DNA of 64,000 nucleotides. Source: Theocolax elegans. Lineage: Eukaryota > Arthropoda > Insecta > Hymenoptera > Cerocephalidae. Location of the stretch: contig CM047426.1 in assembly GCA_026168455.1 (NCBI GenBank), positions 52,807,085-52,871,084 on the forward strand. Reading direction: 5' to 3'. The notes under the pieces were generated by a model that saw only the letters and a program-made list of their open reading frames with translations, made no database searches and was not told where the DNA came from. Made by a program: the position numbers and the translations under genes. Shown piece by piece: positions 33,244-44,125 of this stretch. How positions within the stretch are numbered: the stretch's first letter is position 1; every line of letters starts with the position of its first letter.

Positions 33244-33303
33244 GACAATCAAATTGACTCGTTAAAGCAATCGTTAATTCTACCAAAAATAAAAGAATTG
33301 TAT

Positions 33304-33728
33304 ATCGAAAGCATTAAATTTTTTAAATAAATTTGTTTTTATATTTCTTAAAATTTTATATGTATTAATTTTAATTATTTTCCAGTTGTTTTGTTTTTAT
33401 TTTCAGTTTTAATTGATTAATATTAAATACAAATTAATTAAGAAATCTGCGCATGCGCGAATTTCGCACACTAGTGCGTGAAAATGGTATTTCGCATACG
33501 CTGCACAGGCTTTCGTAATGGCATTTTGCACACAGTGTTTCAAAAAATAAATTAAAAAAGAAACAATTCCTACAATTATACAATAAATTTTTACTATTTC
33601 TATAAAACAAATCTTTATTATATTTATATGGCAGGTGGAATATTAGTTGCACATTTTATGAACTTTTGCAAATATTCAATTTTTTTTATTTTATCGTTGA
33701 AAGATGTGAGTGTCTTCAAAGAAAAATC
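33304..33728. other. AT-rich flank with a dispersed repeat fragment
   Basis: 33575-33716 is related to 23500-23640 (common AACTTTTGCAAATATTCAAT and TTTATTTTATCG blocks). No gene supported. Confidence 0.5.
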
Positions 33729-33742
33729 AATGTAACTTATGT

Positions 33743-33949
33743 GAGGCCTACGGTGGCTCGGTCGGTAGGGCGTCGGGCTCGTAATCTAGAGATCCTAGGT
33801 TCGATTCCCGGACCTGGACGATTGAAACAAGTATCATTGGGGAATATATTTTCAACAAGTGCTTTCTTCACCAAGACATCGTATGACCTCCGTCGCTGAT
33901 TAGCACCGGTTTGGGAGCATACAAAGAGCGACGTTAAAATAACAAAAAA
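33743..33949 (+). mobile_element. tRNA-derived SINE, copy 2
   Basis: Same family as 12740-12956: identical GGCTCGGTCGGTAGGGCGTC head, B-box GGTTCGATTCCC, the AAGTGCTTTCTTCACCAAGA body, and the GAGCGACG...AAAATAACAAAA tail. Flanks AATGTAACTTATGT (33729-33742) and AATGTAAATTAAGT (33950-33963) form a 14-bp target duplication with two changes. The B-box fits the consensus better than in copy 1. Confidence 0.88.
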
Positions 33950-33963
33950 AATGTAAATTAAGT

Positions 33964-36627
33964 AATTAAGTTATTATTCGCTCATCGATCCTTAAAGGTT
34001 ATTTGTATCATAGTAATACTGATATAAAAGACTAACATTTTGAACTTATAGATCCAAATATTGTGTTATATAATATTAGTCATCAAAATTACAATAAAAA
34101 CAAATATTAATAATTTATTTGTGATATTTTCTAAAATAATTTTTTTTATCTATTATCAGGCAATTTTTCATGTAGATATACCAATAATTCAAATCTAAAA
34201 TATATTATACCCATTTACGAATATATCCAAATTTAAGTTTTTTACAATAATAATAATAAGAATTATAGTATTTAAAATTTTTCAGAAAAAAATTTAATTA
34301 ATACTTCTAAATATATGTGAATAATATAATGTTATATTTTTTAATGGCAGTAAAAATGCTCATTATGAAATAAAAAGCAATTCTCTGATATTTTAATACA
34401 TAAAAATAAAACTGTTATTTCTTTTGTGTTATTTATTATTACTAATGTTCATTTCAATAATTTGTTTATTCCTTATTAAATGTATAACGTTCACTTTCTG
34501 TATTTTTTTATCATTTTAAAAAACACTTTCCAAAAAGAAGTAAAAAATTTGCAAGTATGGTGTATCTCCAAACATACGTTTGAAATTGTTTTTTACTTTA
34601 AAATAAGTTACAGCACTAGAAAGTACTGAAATCAAAATAAAATTGGCAAGTATTTCAGATGAAAAAAATGCATCTTTTTCAGTAAAGTGCCCTACATTAT
34701 TTGGCTTACTATTCTTGTTATTTTATTATAATCTGCAATCTTATGTAATACATAATCCAACAACTAAATATAATAAGGAACACCTTCTACGAAGGTGTGA
34801 AACTTATGCAAGTATGCTGTAAATCCAATCACAGTTTTTCAATTAATATTTTATTTTGAAAATGTTATCGCACTAGAAAGAACTGAAATCAAATTCGAAT
34901 CTTCATGTATTTCAGTTAAAAAATAACAAAATGTATATTACATAAAAATTATTTTATAATTTTTAGCCCTGCTATATCTTACAGAAATAAATAAACAATA
35001 ATATTTATAATATTCAATTGTGCAAAATTAATTTCTCCATATCTAATGAAACAGAAATTTCTCTTTTTTATTGTTTTTAAATAAAATAATACTTGCACCA
35101 CCGTTGTTTATGTGTTTCGGCATTACATTCTAAGTTACTAATCATTTACGATTTTGAATCGATCGTATCTATTCATATCACATCAATAATAAACAAGTTT
35201 TAGCACTTCATGTAATTGCATAAATAAATTTAAATATTAACCACTGTAACGATGTACGGGCTTCATGGAAACATATTATACATATATAGCTTATTAGCTA
35301 TTATCTTCAAATCTTAAAATATTTAGAAGCCCATGAAATAAATATACCCATACATATATCATGCAATGCTTATTCTTATTTAAAAGTGAGAAGGCAAACC
35401 AACGCCCGGTTGAAAAGAACCAATGAAATCCCATAAAAAAATTTTAATCAGATATTATAAATTTTATTGCACCAGGAAATTCTTATAAAAACCAGTAAAA
35501 TCTATGATTTTGTTGGTTTATATAAGAAATAGCTAGTGAATTTTATATTAGTATTTATTAGCATTTTCTCAAGAAAATTAATTAAAAATTCACGTATTAT
35601 TTTTTAAAAATATTTTATACTAATTTATAAAAAAAATGCTAGTGTTATTAAAAAATAAAATTAATTGCGGTTTACATCAGCACTAACTAGCATTTTCAAG
35701 TAAGTAAGTAATAAAAATTCATTATTCTACTGGAATTTTAAGGAAAAAACAAATTGAATTTAACGAGATTTTTATTGAACTTACCTGCATTTACAATCTG
35801 AAAAAGCTATTTCAATACTCCGAGTTATAAACTTCATCAGTTGATATGCGTTCATACCAATGAAAAATATTTCTTAATAGTAGAAATTAATGCGTATTTC
35901 CCTAGTGAAAATTTGAATCTAAGAACTAAGAATTAAACATTGGTATTAAGTACCTTGAGATGAAACGCTTTTTCACCCAGTTTTTTAACACTTAATAGAA
36001 TGACCATAACCTTAAAACATTCGAATAATGTTAACTTGTACGTAAACTTCAAAATTTCTATATACTATACATTTAATAGTCTTTTCATTTTATTATAAAT
36101 ATTAACAATTAAAGATTTTGCATAAATATGTTACGAAGGCCGTTTATAGTATTTGATACTTATGCTTGTAAAGGTAAGCTATATCTATGTAACAGCATGT
36201 ACATATGCATAGCAAACCTTAAACGAGTGCGAGTACGAGTCGGGGAAACTCGTACACGATCGGGAAAACTTGCCCGCGCAAGCCGTGCGGTATACTAATT
36301 AAGAGATACCGCGCAAGCTTGCGAGAGAGACTCGGCGCGAAGAAAAACAGAAAAAGAAAGAGATAGAGATAGAGTAGCCATCATCGCGACCACGTGCACT
36401 CTCGAAAAACGCGGAGCTCACCAGGACGTCACGACCCCTTCGTAACGCGTGCACAGGAGATTCAACGAGAGACACCGTCGATTCGATATAGTGTTAGTGA
36501 GCGCGTATGCTCGTGTGAGTGCGTACCCGGGAGAGACAACCCGGTCGTTTAGGAGAGCAAAGCACGAGAGCGAGAGAGAAAGAGCGAGGAGGTCGACGCG
36601 CGGTACGACGAACTAAGTCTCCGTCAG
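33964..36627. other. AT-rich unassigned sequence with an old internal duplication
   Basis: 34548-34670 and 34808-34926 are diverged direct copies (shared GCAAGTATG-TGTA, GCACTAGAAAG and ACTGAAATCAAA). From about 36190 to 36620 composition changes to CpG-bearing, with paired GAGTCGGGGAAACTCGTACAC-type half sites. No gene, terminal repeat or RNA could be supported; this may be single-copy host DNA. Confidence 0.4.
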
Positions 36628-36647
36628 AAGAGAGAGAGAGAGAGAGA
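36628..36647. repeat. (GA)n tract at 3' end of LINE Y
   Basis: GA repeats join the LINE tail TTTATCAATCTCTC on the minus strand. Same insertion context as the other LINEs. Confidence 0.85.
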
Positions 36648-36814
36648 TTGATAAAGAATTTATTAATGCCTAGATTATAATCAATCTTAAGGCAATAGAA
36701 TAGTTGGTACAATATTTTACAACCTAAAGAATAGTAAATAACAAATTTCGATGCTCTCTAATAAACTAAAGTAAGCTAGAATTAATCGAGAACAATATAT
36801 AGATGAAAATACAA

Positions 36815-38863
36815 CTAAACAGTGTTAACATTAGTTAAATGTTTGAACAATCGATTTTTAAAGATGTTCATATTAACACTGAGGCGCAACTCAATTGGTA
36901 AAGAATCCCATAGATCGATAGCACGAATTATGAAGGAATTTTGAAAGGTCGTAATATAAGATTGCGGGCGCTGGAAATAAGAATAAACTATCCCTTCAGA
37001 GCGACGCACTTCATTACTGGGTGGTGGTAACAAAAAAAGAGGTAATCAGGTCTCTGGTTATAAGAATCTGGTAAGTTAATAAACCTATAAAGTACTTGCG
37101 TCTTTTCTCTACCGATAACCAATTTAGTTTTTTATAATACATGTTGAGTTTGGCGTCCTTCTTTAAACGAAAAATGAACCGTACGCAAACATTTAAAAGG
37201 CGCTGAAGTTTTACATTTAATTACTCGGGCAAATCATTACAAACAACGCACGCATAATCAAAATTGTGTAAAACTAGCGTTGTAACCAACTTTTTTCTAA
37301 AAGAAAGAGAGAGAAAATTTCCTTAGTTTCGCAGTTTATGCAATATACCATGGACTCTAGAAACTATACTAGAAATATGTAAGTTCCAATCGAGGTTCTC
37401 GTCGATTAAGATACCCAAATTTCGCACTGAACTAACTAATTCAATTCTGTGGCCATTAATTATTAAGGGGATGTCGGAGCTATAGCCTCCATCAAAAGCC
37501 GCTCGATCTCACGGCTTCGAATGGCGCTGTAGTCAGGTGTCGATTTCTACGATAAACATACTTCAAACATAAATTATAAATTTTACAGCTACATAGAGCT
37601 GTTGAAAGATACTTTCCCCCTAGCTATGACTAAACTTAAGGTAATTATAATATTACTCTTGGCAGCAAATGTTTATTTTTGTAAAGAAATGTGAAATACG
37701 TTGCGTGTAGCATTACGGCAGATATAGATTCATTGAATATGAGACGTATTTCACATTTCTATAAAAAAATAAACAGTTGCTGCCAAGAGTAATATTATAA
37801 TTACCTTAAGTTTAGTCATAGCTAGGGGGGAAAGTATCTTTCAACAGCTCTATGTAGCTGTAATATTTATAATTTATGTTTTAAGTACGTTTATCGTAGA
37901 AATCGACACCTGACTACAGCGCCATTCGAAGCCGTGAGATCGAGCGGCTTTTGATGGAGGCTATAGCTCCGACATCCTCTTAAGGGATATAACTCGTCTT
38001 TATTAATCAATCGAAATTGCTGGACAGAACCAATCATGATAGCCTTTGTTTTATTAAACTTAATGTCAAGGCCAACGGTTTAAGTTCATTTTACCACTCT
38101 CGAATCGACTTGCATCAATTTCTCAAGATAAGTGTTGCATTCAGCTGGTTTGCAACTGATATACAGCTGAAGGTCATCGACAAATAGCATCCCCCTAGAG
38201 TGGACTTTCTCATTCATAATAGAATTTATGAAGATAAGAAATATAATTGGTCCAGGTGTCGAACCTTGAGGGACACCAGATGAAGTATTAGCAAACTCAA
38301 AGAGGACACCATTTACATCGGAGACAGCAAGTGAACGACCACTCAAATAGGAATGAAACCATTGAATTACACTATTGACAAAATTAAGTTGTTTCAGTAA
38401 ACAAAGATATTCAAAATGGTTCACTGTATCGAATGCCTTTTTAAAGTCAAAAAGTATCAAGAATGTTACCATCCCTTTTTCGATTGTTAATCTAATATCT
38501 TCAGTTACTTTCAACAAATCAGTTTGCGTACTGTACAGTGATCATACGTATGATGTTCGAAACCCCGATTGGTAAGGTGATAGGATATCAAGATTTTCCA
38601 AGTGTTGTGTTATTTGCTGTGTAATCAATCTATCAAAGACTTTAGAAAAGTGACGTAGATTAGCAATTGGTCTGGTATCTGAAGGTGACGAAAGTTTATC
38701 TATTTTACTGAGAGGAATAATGGAGGCCTGTTTCCAAATTGTGGGGAAAAATTTGTAGATATAGACAAATTAAAAAGATTAGTAAAAAATGGAACAATGG
38801 TTGAAAAGATGTCTTTAAAATAACTTAAAGATAATCCATCAACACTACGACTCCTGGCGTTAG
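36815..38863 (-). pseudogene. LINE Y reverse transcriptase, disrupted
   Basis: From the 5' side: SDTRPIANL and FSKVF near 38700-38630, a shift near 38530, then a 143-codon frame (38517-38086) with FLILFDFKKAFDTVNHFEYL, SGVPQGSTPGPIIFLIFINS and LFVDDLQLY (catalytic box FVDD rather than FADD). After the foldback the frame continues IINGHRIELVSSVRNLGIL, DENLDWNLHISSIVSRVHGI and ends FIIRAIDLWDSLPIELRLS (37033-36815). Bridging the foldback with one TTAA joins DELYPL to IINGHRI in frame. Other frameshifts inactivate it. Confidence 0.8.
37467..37979. mobile_element. Palindromic MITE (513 bp) with TTAA target duplication
   Basis: Arms of about 235 bp (from GGGGATGTCGGAGCTATAGC on the left) fold back around a loop near 37705-37742. 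TTAA lies at 37463-37466 and 37980-37983. Removing the element and one TTAA restores the LINE Y reading frame, which proves the boundaries. The TTAA duplication points to a piggyBac-type transposase in trans. Arms differ at only a few positions. Confidence 0.9.
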
Positions 38864-38885
38864 CAGAGAGAGAGGGAGAGAGTGG
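38864..38885. repeat. (GA)n tract between LINE Y and chimeric LINE
   Basis: AGAGAGAGAGGGAGAGAG followed by TGG. The same interrupted tract recurs at 40737-40756, within the tandem duplication. Confidence 0.85.
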
Positions 38886-40736
38886 TAGACCGATAGATAG
38901 ATAAAACTTTATTGGGCTTATAGGGGTAGAAACCCCGTTAGCACATTATTACAAGATATTGCTAAAAATTAAAATAAAAAATAAAAGTAACAAAATTAGC
39001 GCAATAACAAGAGCTAAACATTCATCGCTTAAAACAAAACGCAAAGATATAAAAATAACAATAAAGCTATAATATAAAATATAATAAAACAATAAGTACA
39101 AATCTTACGCAGCATAAAACGGCCTACAATTAAACAATCTGAGGACGGATGAGGTTTTCGCGCATAACTCTGCCATTCCAAGCTGAACAGTCAAGTCTAA
39201 ATAAATGCTCAAATAAGGATGTTTAAAAATGATCAATGTGCAATGGATCAAATGGAAAGAAGGAATTGAACTGGAATGAGTTTAACAATTTAGAGGCAGT
39301 TATAACAAAAGATTTATTTAAGAATTCTGTACGTGGAGGAAGATAGGTTAAGGGTTTAGGAGGAAATCGAGAAGGATATCGAAGATGATCTGCTGAGTGG
39401 TCGATTTTAATGAAATGTTCAGCACGATAGTGAAATGAATTTCGAGCAATAACACTATAAGCCAGTGATCCAATGAAATACAAACGTCTAGACTCAACTG
39501 ACAGCCATCGAAAATGTAATTTATACATGTTAGGTGTTATGTGATCATGTCTACGCAGAGCTCCCCATACAAATTGCACACACGCATTGAGGAGTCGCTG
39601 AAGTCTTAGGTTCCGCACCTGATTGAGATCATTATAAACAGCACACGCATAGTTGAAATGAGGCATGATAAGCGTCTCCACTAGATATTTTCTAGTGCTC
39701 TGAGAGAATGCTCTCCAATGGAACCGTAATGAACGTAAGATCCCGTGGACCCTCTGCGATATTAACAACACCTGTTTTGTCTAGTCTAGGGTGGGTGACA
39801 GCCGAACACCCAACGATTTAACCTCGTTCTCGTAATCCAAATGTGCATTCAACAACTTAATACGGGGAGCAGCAGCCAGATCCACTCGCGAAACATATGC
39901 CTGACTACCCAGGATCATAACCTTTGTTTTGTTTACATTTAGTGCAAGACTATTTGATTCAGACCAAGATGCTACGCGTTCGTATCCTGTGCAATTCGAT
40001 GCACACCCATCTCAAAATCATTGGTTAAAAGAATAATAAACCTGGCGTCATAAGCATAGAGCATGCATTTGCTAAATTAAAGCACATCCAGCAAATCATT
40101 TATGAAGATAGAAATATAATTGGTCCAGGTGTCGAACCTTGAGGGACACCAGATGAAGTATTAGCAAACTCAAAGAGGACACCATTTACATCGGAGACAG
40201 CAAGTGAACGACCACTCAAATAGGAATGAAACCATTGAATTACACTATTGACAAAATTAAGTTGTTTCAGTAAACAAAGATATTCAAAATGGTTCACTGT
40301 ATCGAATGCCTTTTTAAAGTCAAAAAGTATCAAGAATGTTACCATCCCTTTTTCGATTGTTAATCTAATATCTTCAGTTACTTTCAACAAATCAGTTTGC
40401 GTACTGTACAGTGATCATACGTATGATGTTCGAAACCCCGATTGGTAAGGTGATAGGATATCAAGATTTTCCAAGTGTTGTGTTATTTGCTGTGTAATCA
40501 ATCTATCAAAGACTTTAGAAAAGTGACGTAGATTAGCAATTGGTCTGGTATCTGAAGGTGACGAAAGTTTATCTATTTTACTGAGAGGAATAATGGAGGC
40601 CTGTTTCCAAATTGTGGGGAAAAATTTGTAGATATAGACAAATTAAAAAGATTAGTAAAAAATGGAACAATGGTTGAAAAGATGTCTTTAAAATAACTTA
40701 AAGATAATCCATCAACACTACGACTCCTGGCGTTAG
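38886..40736 (-). mobile_element. Chimeric LINE (LINE Y 5' part joined to LINE X 3' part)
   Basis: The minus strand reads LINE Y RT (40736-40111) and switches at ATTTATGAAGATA (40098-40110) to LINE X, which continues to the 3' hairpin (CGGGG-TTTCTA-CCCC), CCAATAAA and (ATCT)n tail. The switch lies in the conserved RT segment for FINDL/FINS. Intact frames: 40390-40100 (FDFKKAFDTVNH, SGVPQGSTPG) and 39771-39223 (thumb and tail, MPHFNYACAVYNDLN, FRWLSVESRRLYFIGSLAYS). It arose by tandem duplication, see findings. Confidence 0.82.
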
Positions 40737-40756
40737 CAGAGAGAGAGGGAGAGAGT

Positions 40757-42025
40757 GGTAGACCGATAGATAGATAAAACTTATTGGGCTTATAGGGGTA
40801 GAAACCCCGTTAGCACATTATTACAAGATATTGCTAAAAATTAAAATAAAAAATAAAAGTAACAAAATTAGCGCAATAACAAGAGCTAAACATTCATCGC
40901 TTAAAACAAAACGCAAAGATATAAAAATAACAATAAAGCTATAATATAAAATATAATAAAACAATAAGTACAAATCTTACGCAGCATAAAACGGCCTACA
41001 ATTAAACAATCTGAGGACGGATGAGGTTTTCGCGCATAACTCTGCCATTCCAAGCTGAACAGTCAAGTCTAAATAAATGCTCAAATAAGGATGTTTAAAA
41101 ATGATCAATGTGCAATGGATCAAATGGAAAGAAGGAATTGAACTGGAATGAGTTTAACAATTTAGAGGCAGTTATAACAAAAGATTTATTTAAGAATTCT
41201 GTACGTGGAGGAAGATAGGTTAAGGGTTTAGGAGGAAATCGAGAAGGATATCGAAGATGATCTGCTGAGTGGTCGATTTTAATGAAATGTTCAGCACGAT
41301 AGTGAAATGAATTTCGAGCAATAACACTATAAGCCAGTGATCCAATGAAATACAAACGTCTAGACTCAACTGACAGCCATCGAAAATGTAATTTATACAT
41401 GTTAGGTGTTATGTGATCATGTCTACGCAGAGCTCCCCATACAAATTGCACACACGCATTGAGGAGTCGCTGAAGTCTTAGGTTCCGCACCTGATTGAGA
41501 TCATTATAAACAGCACACGCATAGTTGAAATGAGGCATGATAAGCGTCTCCACTAGATATTTTCTAGTGCTCTGAGAGAATGCTCTCCAATGGAACCGTA
41601 ATGAACGTAAGATCCCGTGGACCCTCTGCGATATTAACAACACCTGTTTTGTCTAGTCTAGGGTGGGTGACAGCCGAACACCCAACGATTTAACCTCGTT
41701 CTCGTAATCCAAATGTGCATTCAACAACTTAATACGGGGAGCAGCAGCCAGATCCACTCGCGAAACATATGCCTGACTACCCAGGATCATAACCTTTGTT
41801 TTGTTTACATTTAGTGCAAGACTATTTGATTCAGACCAAGATGCTACCGCGTTCGTATCCTGTGCAATTCGATGCACACCCATCTCAAAATTCATTGGTT
41901 AAAAAGAATAATAAACCTGGGCGTCATAAGCATAGAGCATGCATTTGCTAAATTAAAGCACATCCAGCAAATCATTTATGAAGATAGAGAATAATAATGG
42001 ACCCAATACACTGCCCTGTGGCACT
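40757..42025 (-). mobile_element. LINE X, copy 2, 5'-truncated
   Basis: From GCCACAGGGCAGTG at the 5' boundary (VPQGSVLGPLL region) through NSLALNVNKTKVMILGSQAY and EVKSLGVRLSPTLD to a TAG stop. Then KQVLLISQRVHGILRSLRFH and the C-terminal tail (41643-41095). The 3' end has the hairpin and CCAATAA next to a GA tract. The TAG between LSPTLD and TKQVL is shared with copy 3 and the chimera, so all three descend from one damaged copy. Confidence 0.85.
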
Positions 42026-42053
42026 GAGAGAGAGAGAGAGAGAGAGGAGAGAG
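42026..42053. repeat. (GA)n tract between LINE X copies 2 and 3
   Basis: GAGAGAGAGAGAGAGAGA with a GGAGAGAG end, between the 5' boundary of copy 2 and the 3' end of copy 3. Confidence 0.88.
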
Positions 42054-42055
42054 TG

Positions 42056-43320
42056 GTAGACCGATAGATAGATAAAACTTTATTGGGCTTATAGGGGTAG
42101 AAACCCCGTTAGCACATTATTACAAGATATTGCTAAAAATTAAAATAAAAAATAAAAGTAACAAAATTAGCGCAATAACAAGAGCTAAACATTCATCGCT
42201 TAAAACAAAACGCAAAGATATAAAAATAACAATAAAGCTATAATATAAAATATAATAAAACAATAAGTACAAATCTTACGCAGCATAAAACGGCCTACAA
42301 TTAAACAATCTGAGGACGGATGAGGTTTTCGCGCATAACTCTGCCATTCCAAGCTGAACAGTCAAGTCTAAATAAATGCTCAAATAAGGATGTTTAAAAA
42401 TGATCAATGTGCAATGGATCAAATGGAAAGAAGGAATTGAACTGGAATGAGTTTAACAATTTAGAGGCAGTTATAACAAAAGATTTATTTAAGAATTCTG
42501 TACGTGGAGGAAGATAGGTTAAGGGTTTAGGAGGAAATCGAGAAGGATATCGAAGATGATCTGCTGAGTGGTCGATTTTAATGAAATGTTCAGCACGATA
42601 GTGAAATGAATTTCGAGCAATAACACTATAAGCCAGTGATCCAATGAAATACAAACGTCTAGACTCAACTGACAGCCATCGAAAATGTAATTTATACATG
42701 TTAGGTGTTATGTGATCATGTCTACGCAGAGCTCCCCATACAAATTGCACACACGCATTGAGGAGTCGCTGAAGTCTTAGGTTCCGCACCTGATTGAGAT
42801 CATTATAAACAGCACACGCATAGTTGAAATGAGGCATGATAAGCGTCTCCACTAGATATTTCTAGTGCTCTGAGAGAATGCTCTCCAATGGAACCGTAAT
42901 GAACGTAAGATCCCGTGGACCCTCTGCGATATTAACAACACCTGTTTTGTCTAGTCTAGGGTGGGTGACAGCCGAACACCCAACGATTTAACCTCGTTCT
43001 CGTAATCCAAATGTGCATTCAACAACTTAATACGGGGAGCAGCAGCCAGATCCACTCGCGAAACATATGCCTGACTACCCAGGATCATAACCTTTGTTTT
43101 GTTTACATTTAGTGCAAGACTATTTGATTCAGACCAAGATGCTACCGCGTTCGTATCCTGTGCAATTCGATGCACACCCATCTCAAAATTCATTGGTTAA
43201 AAAGAATAATAAACCTGGGCGTCATAAGCATAGAGCATGCATTTGCTAAATTAAAGCACATCCAGCAAATCATTTATGAAGATAGAGAATAATAATGGAC
43301 CCAATACACTGCCCTGTGGC

Positions 43321-43322
<2 letters not shown>
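42056..43322 (-). mobile_element. LINE X, copy 3, 5'-truncated
   Basis: Nearly identical to 40757-42025 with the same 5' truncation point, offset by about 1,298 bp. A T is missing in the run at about 42858, which shortens the tail frame (42852-42394). Same boundary and same stop mean duplication rather than an independent insertion. Confidence 0.85.
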
Positions 43323-43365
<43 letters not shown>

Positions 43366-43380
43366 GAGAAGAGAGAGAAG
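43323..43380. repeat. (GA)n tract, about 40 bp pure plus interrupted end
   Basis: Long GA run at the 5' boundary of LINE X copy 3, continuing AAGATGAGAAGAGAGAGAAG up to the next LINE fragment. Confidence 0.9.
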
Positions 43381-43934
43381 TTGTACAATACAAAAATTTA
43401 CAAAATTTTAAGTAAAAATAAATACTATATAAAGGCTTGTATAAATGCAATATAGCACAGTGATATTGCAGTTTAAAATATCACAGTCGTAGAATAAATG
43501 CATATACGGCGAATATCACAGTAAGTCAGCAGATAAAATATAATACAAATAAAATGACTGTCAATACACCTATCAGTCAGAATACTAAAATACAATTTAA
43601 AATTTAAAATTGGACGACACAATAAAGCAGTCATTCGTCATCACAATTTCACTTCATCTAAATTCCCTTAAATACTTTCATACATGTGTATATGGGACGG
43701 TACAACATAGAATAGCATAATAGAAATAAATAAATAAATACCACGATCCTCTGTCGGCAAGGGGTTCCATAGATGCGCACCTTGCACCTGTATGGAGCGT
43801 TTATCAGTCTCGGTATGCATCAGGGGAGGTACCAGTTCCCTTGCAATCCCCCTTCCAGAGCCCCTGGGAGCACACTGGAGAAGAGACTTTCCAGATACGC
43901 TGGAACTCGCATATCGACGGCTCCTATTCATAAA
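43381..43934 (-). mobile_element. LINE fragment (C-terminal tail and 3' UTR)
   Basis: A short minus-strand frame at 43931-43668 contains RSIQVQGAHLWNPLPTE, matching the 'LW-SLP-E' end of CR1/Jockey-type ORF2 (compare IRAIDLWDSLPIE in LINE Y). Its 3' UTR runs into TC repeats (ACAACTTCTCTCTCTTC on the minus strand). It is the most upstream member of the minus-strand LINE array and is cut on its 5' side by a satellite. Confidence 0.6.
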
Positions 43935-44125
43935 GTCCTATCTCAAAAATTAATTAAAAAATGTCCTAACTCAAGAATAATTCTATAAGTCCTAACTGAA
44001 AAGAAAATTCTATAAGGTCCTATCTCAAAAAAAAATTTAGTCAGTATTATAAAGTCCTATCTCGGAAGTCAATTTTATAAAGTCCTATCTCAAATGCAAT
44101 TCATAAAGTTCGATCATAAAAGTCA
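43935..44125. repeat. Satellite-like array, AAAGTCCTATCTC unit
   Basis: About six or seven units of 25-38 bp built on (TA)TAAAGTCCTATCTCAAAA with AATT-containing spacers, increasingly diverged toward the left. The reverse complement core GAGATAGGACTTT occurs at 21.5 kb. A poly-C run follows at 44139. Confidence 0.8.

Larger units (their letters stand above)
24007..33289 (+). mobile_element. Penelope-like element complex with nested insertions
   Basis: The complex is bounded by the 14-bp direct repeat TAAAAGAATTGTAT at 23993-24006 and 33290-33303, a plausible target duplication. It holds an inverted partial Penelope copy (to 25796), a foldback inserted in that copy, a 150-bp duplicated piece, the main RT/GIY-YIG frame and its 3' region. 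A Tigger-like transposon and a repeated 388-bp 3' segment complete it. Both ends carry the same terminal sequence (CTACCAAAAA, facing outward). Head-to-head partial copies and terminal duplications are typical of Penelope insertions. Confidence 0.8.
36648..38863 (-). mobile_element. Non-LTR retrotransposon (LINE Y), interrupted by a foldback
   Basis: On the minus strand the element starts just after a GA tract (GCTAACGCCAGGAG) with RT sequence, runs through the catalytic box and the C-terminal tail and ends ATAAATTCTTTATCAATC then TC. It is split at 37467-37979 by a 513-bp palindrome. The 5' part (endonuclease) is missing. Its RT start is duplicated in the chimeric element at 40111-40736. Confidence 0.82.

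Noticed and set aside
43935..44125. CRISPR-like array
   Set aside because: Units vary in length and sequence, spacers are AT-rich relics, and the context is a eukaryotic TE region.
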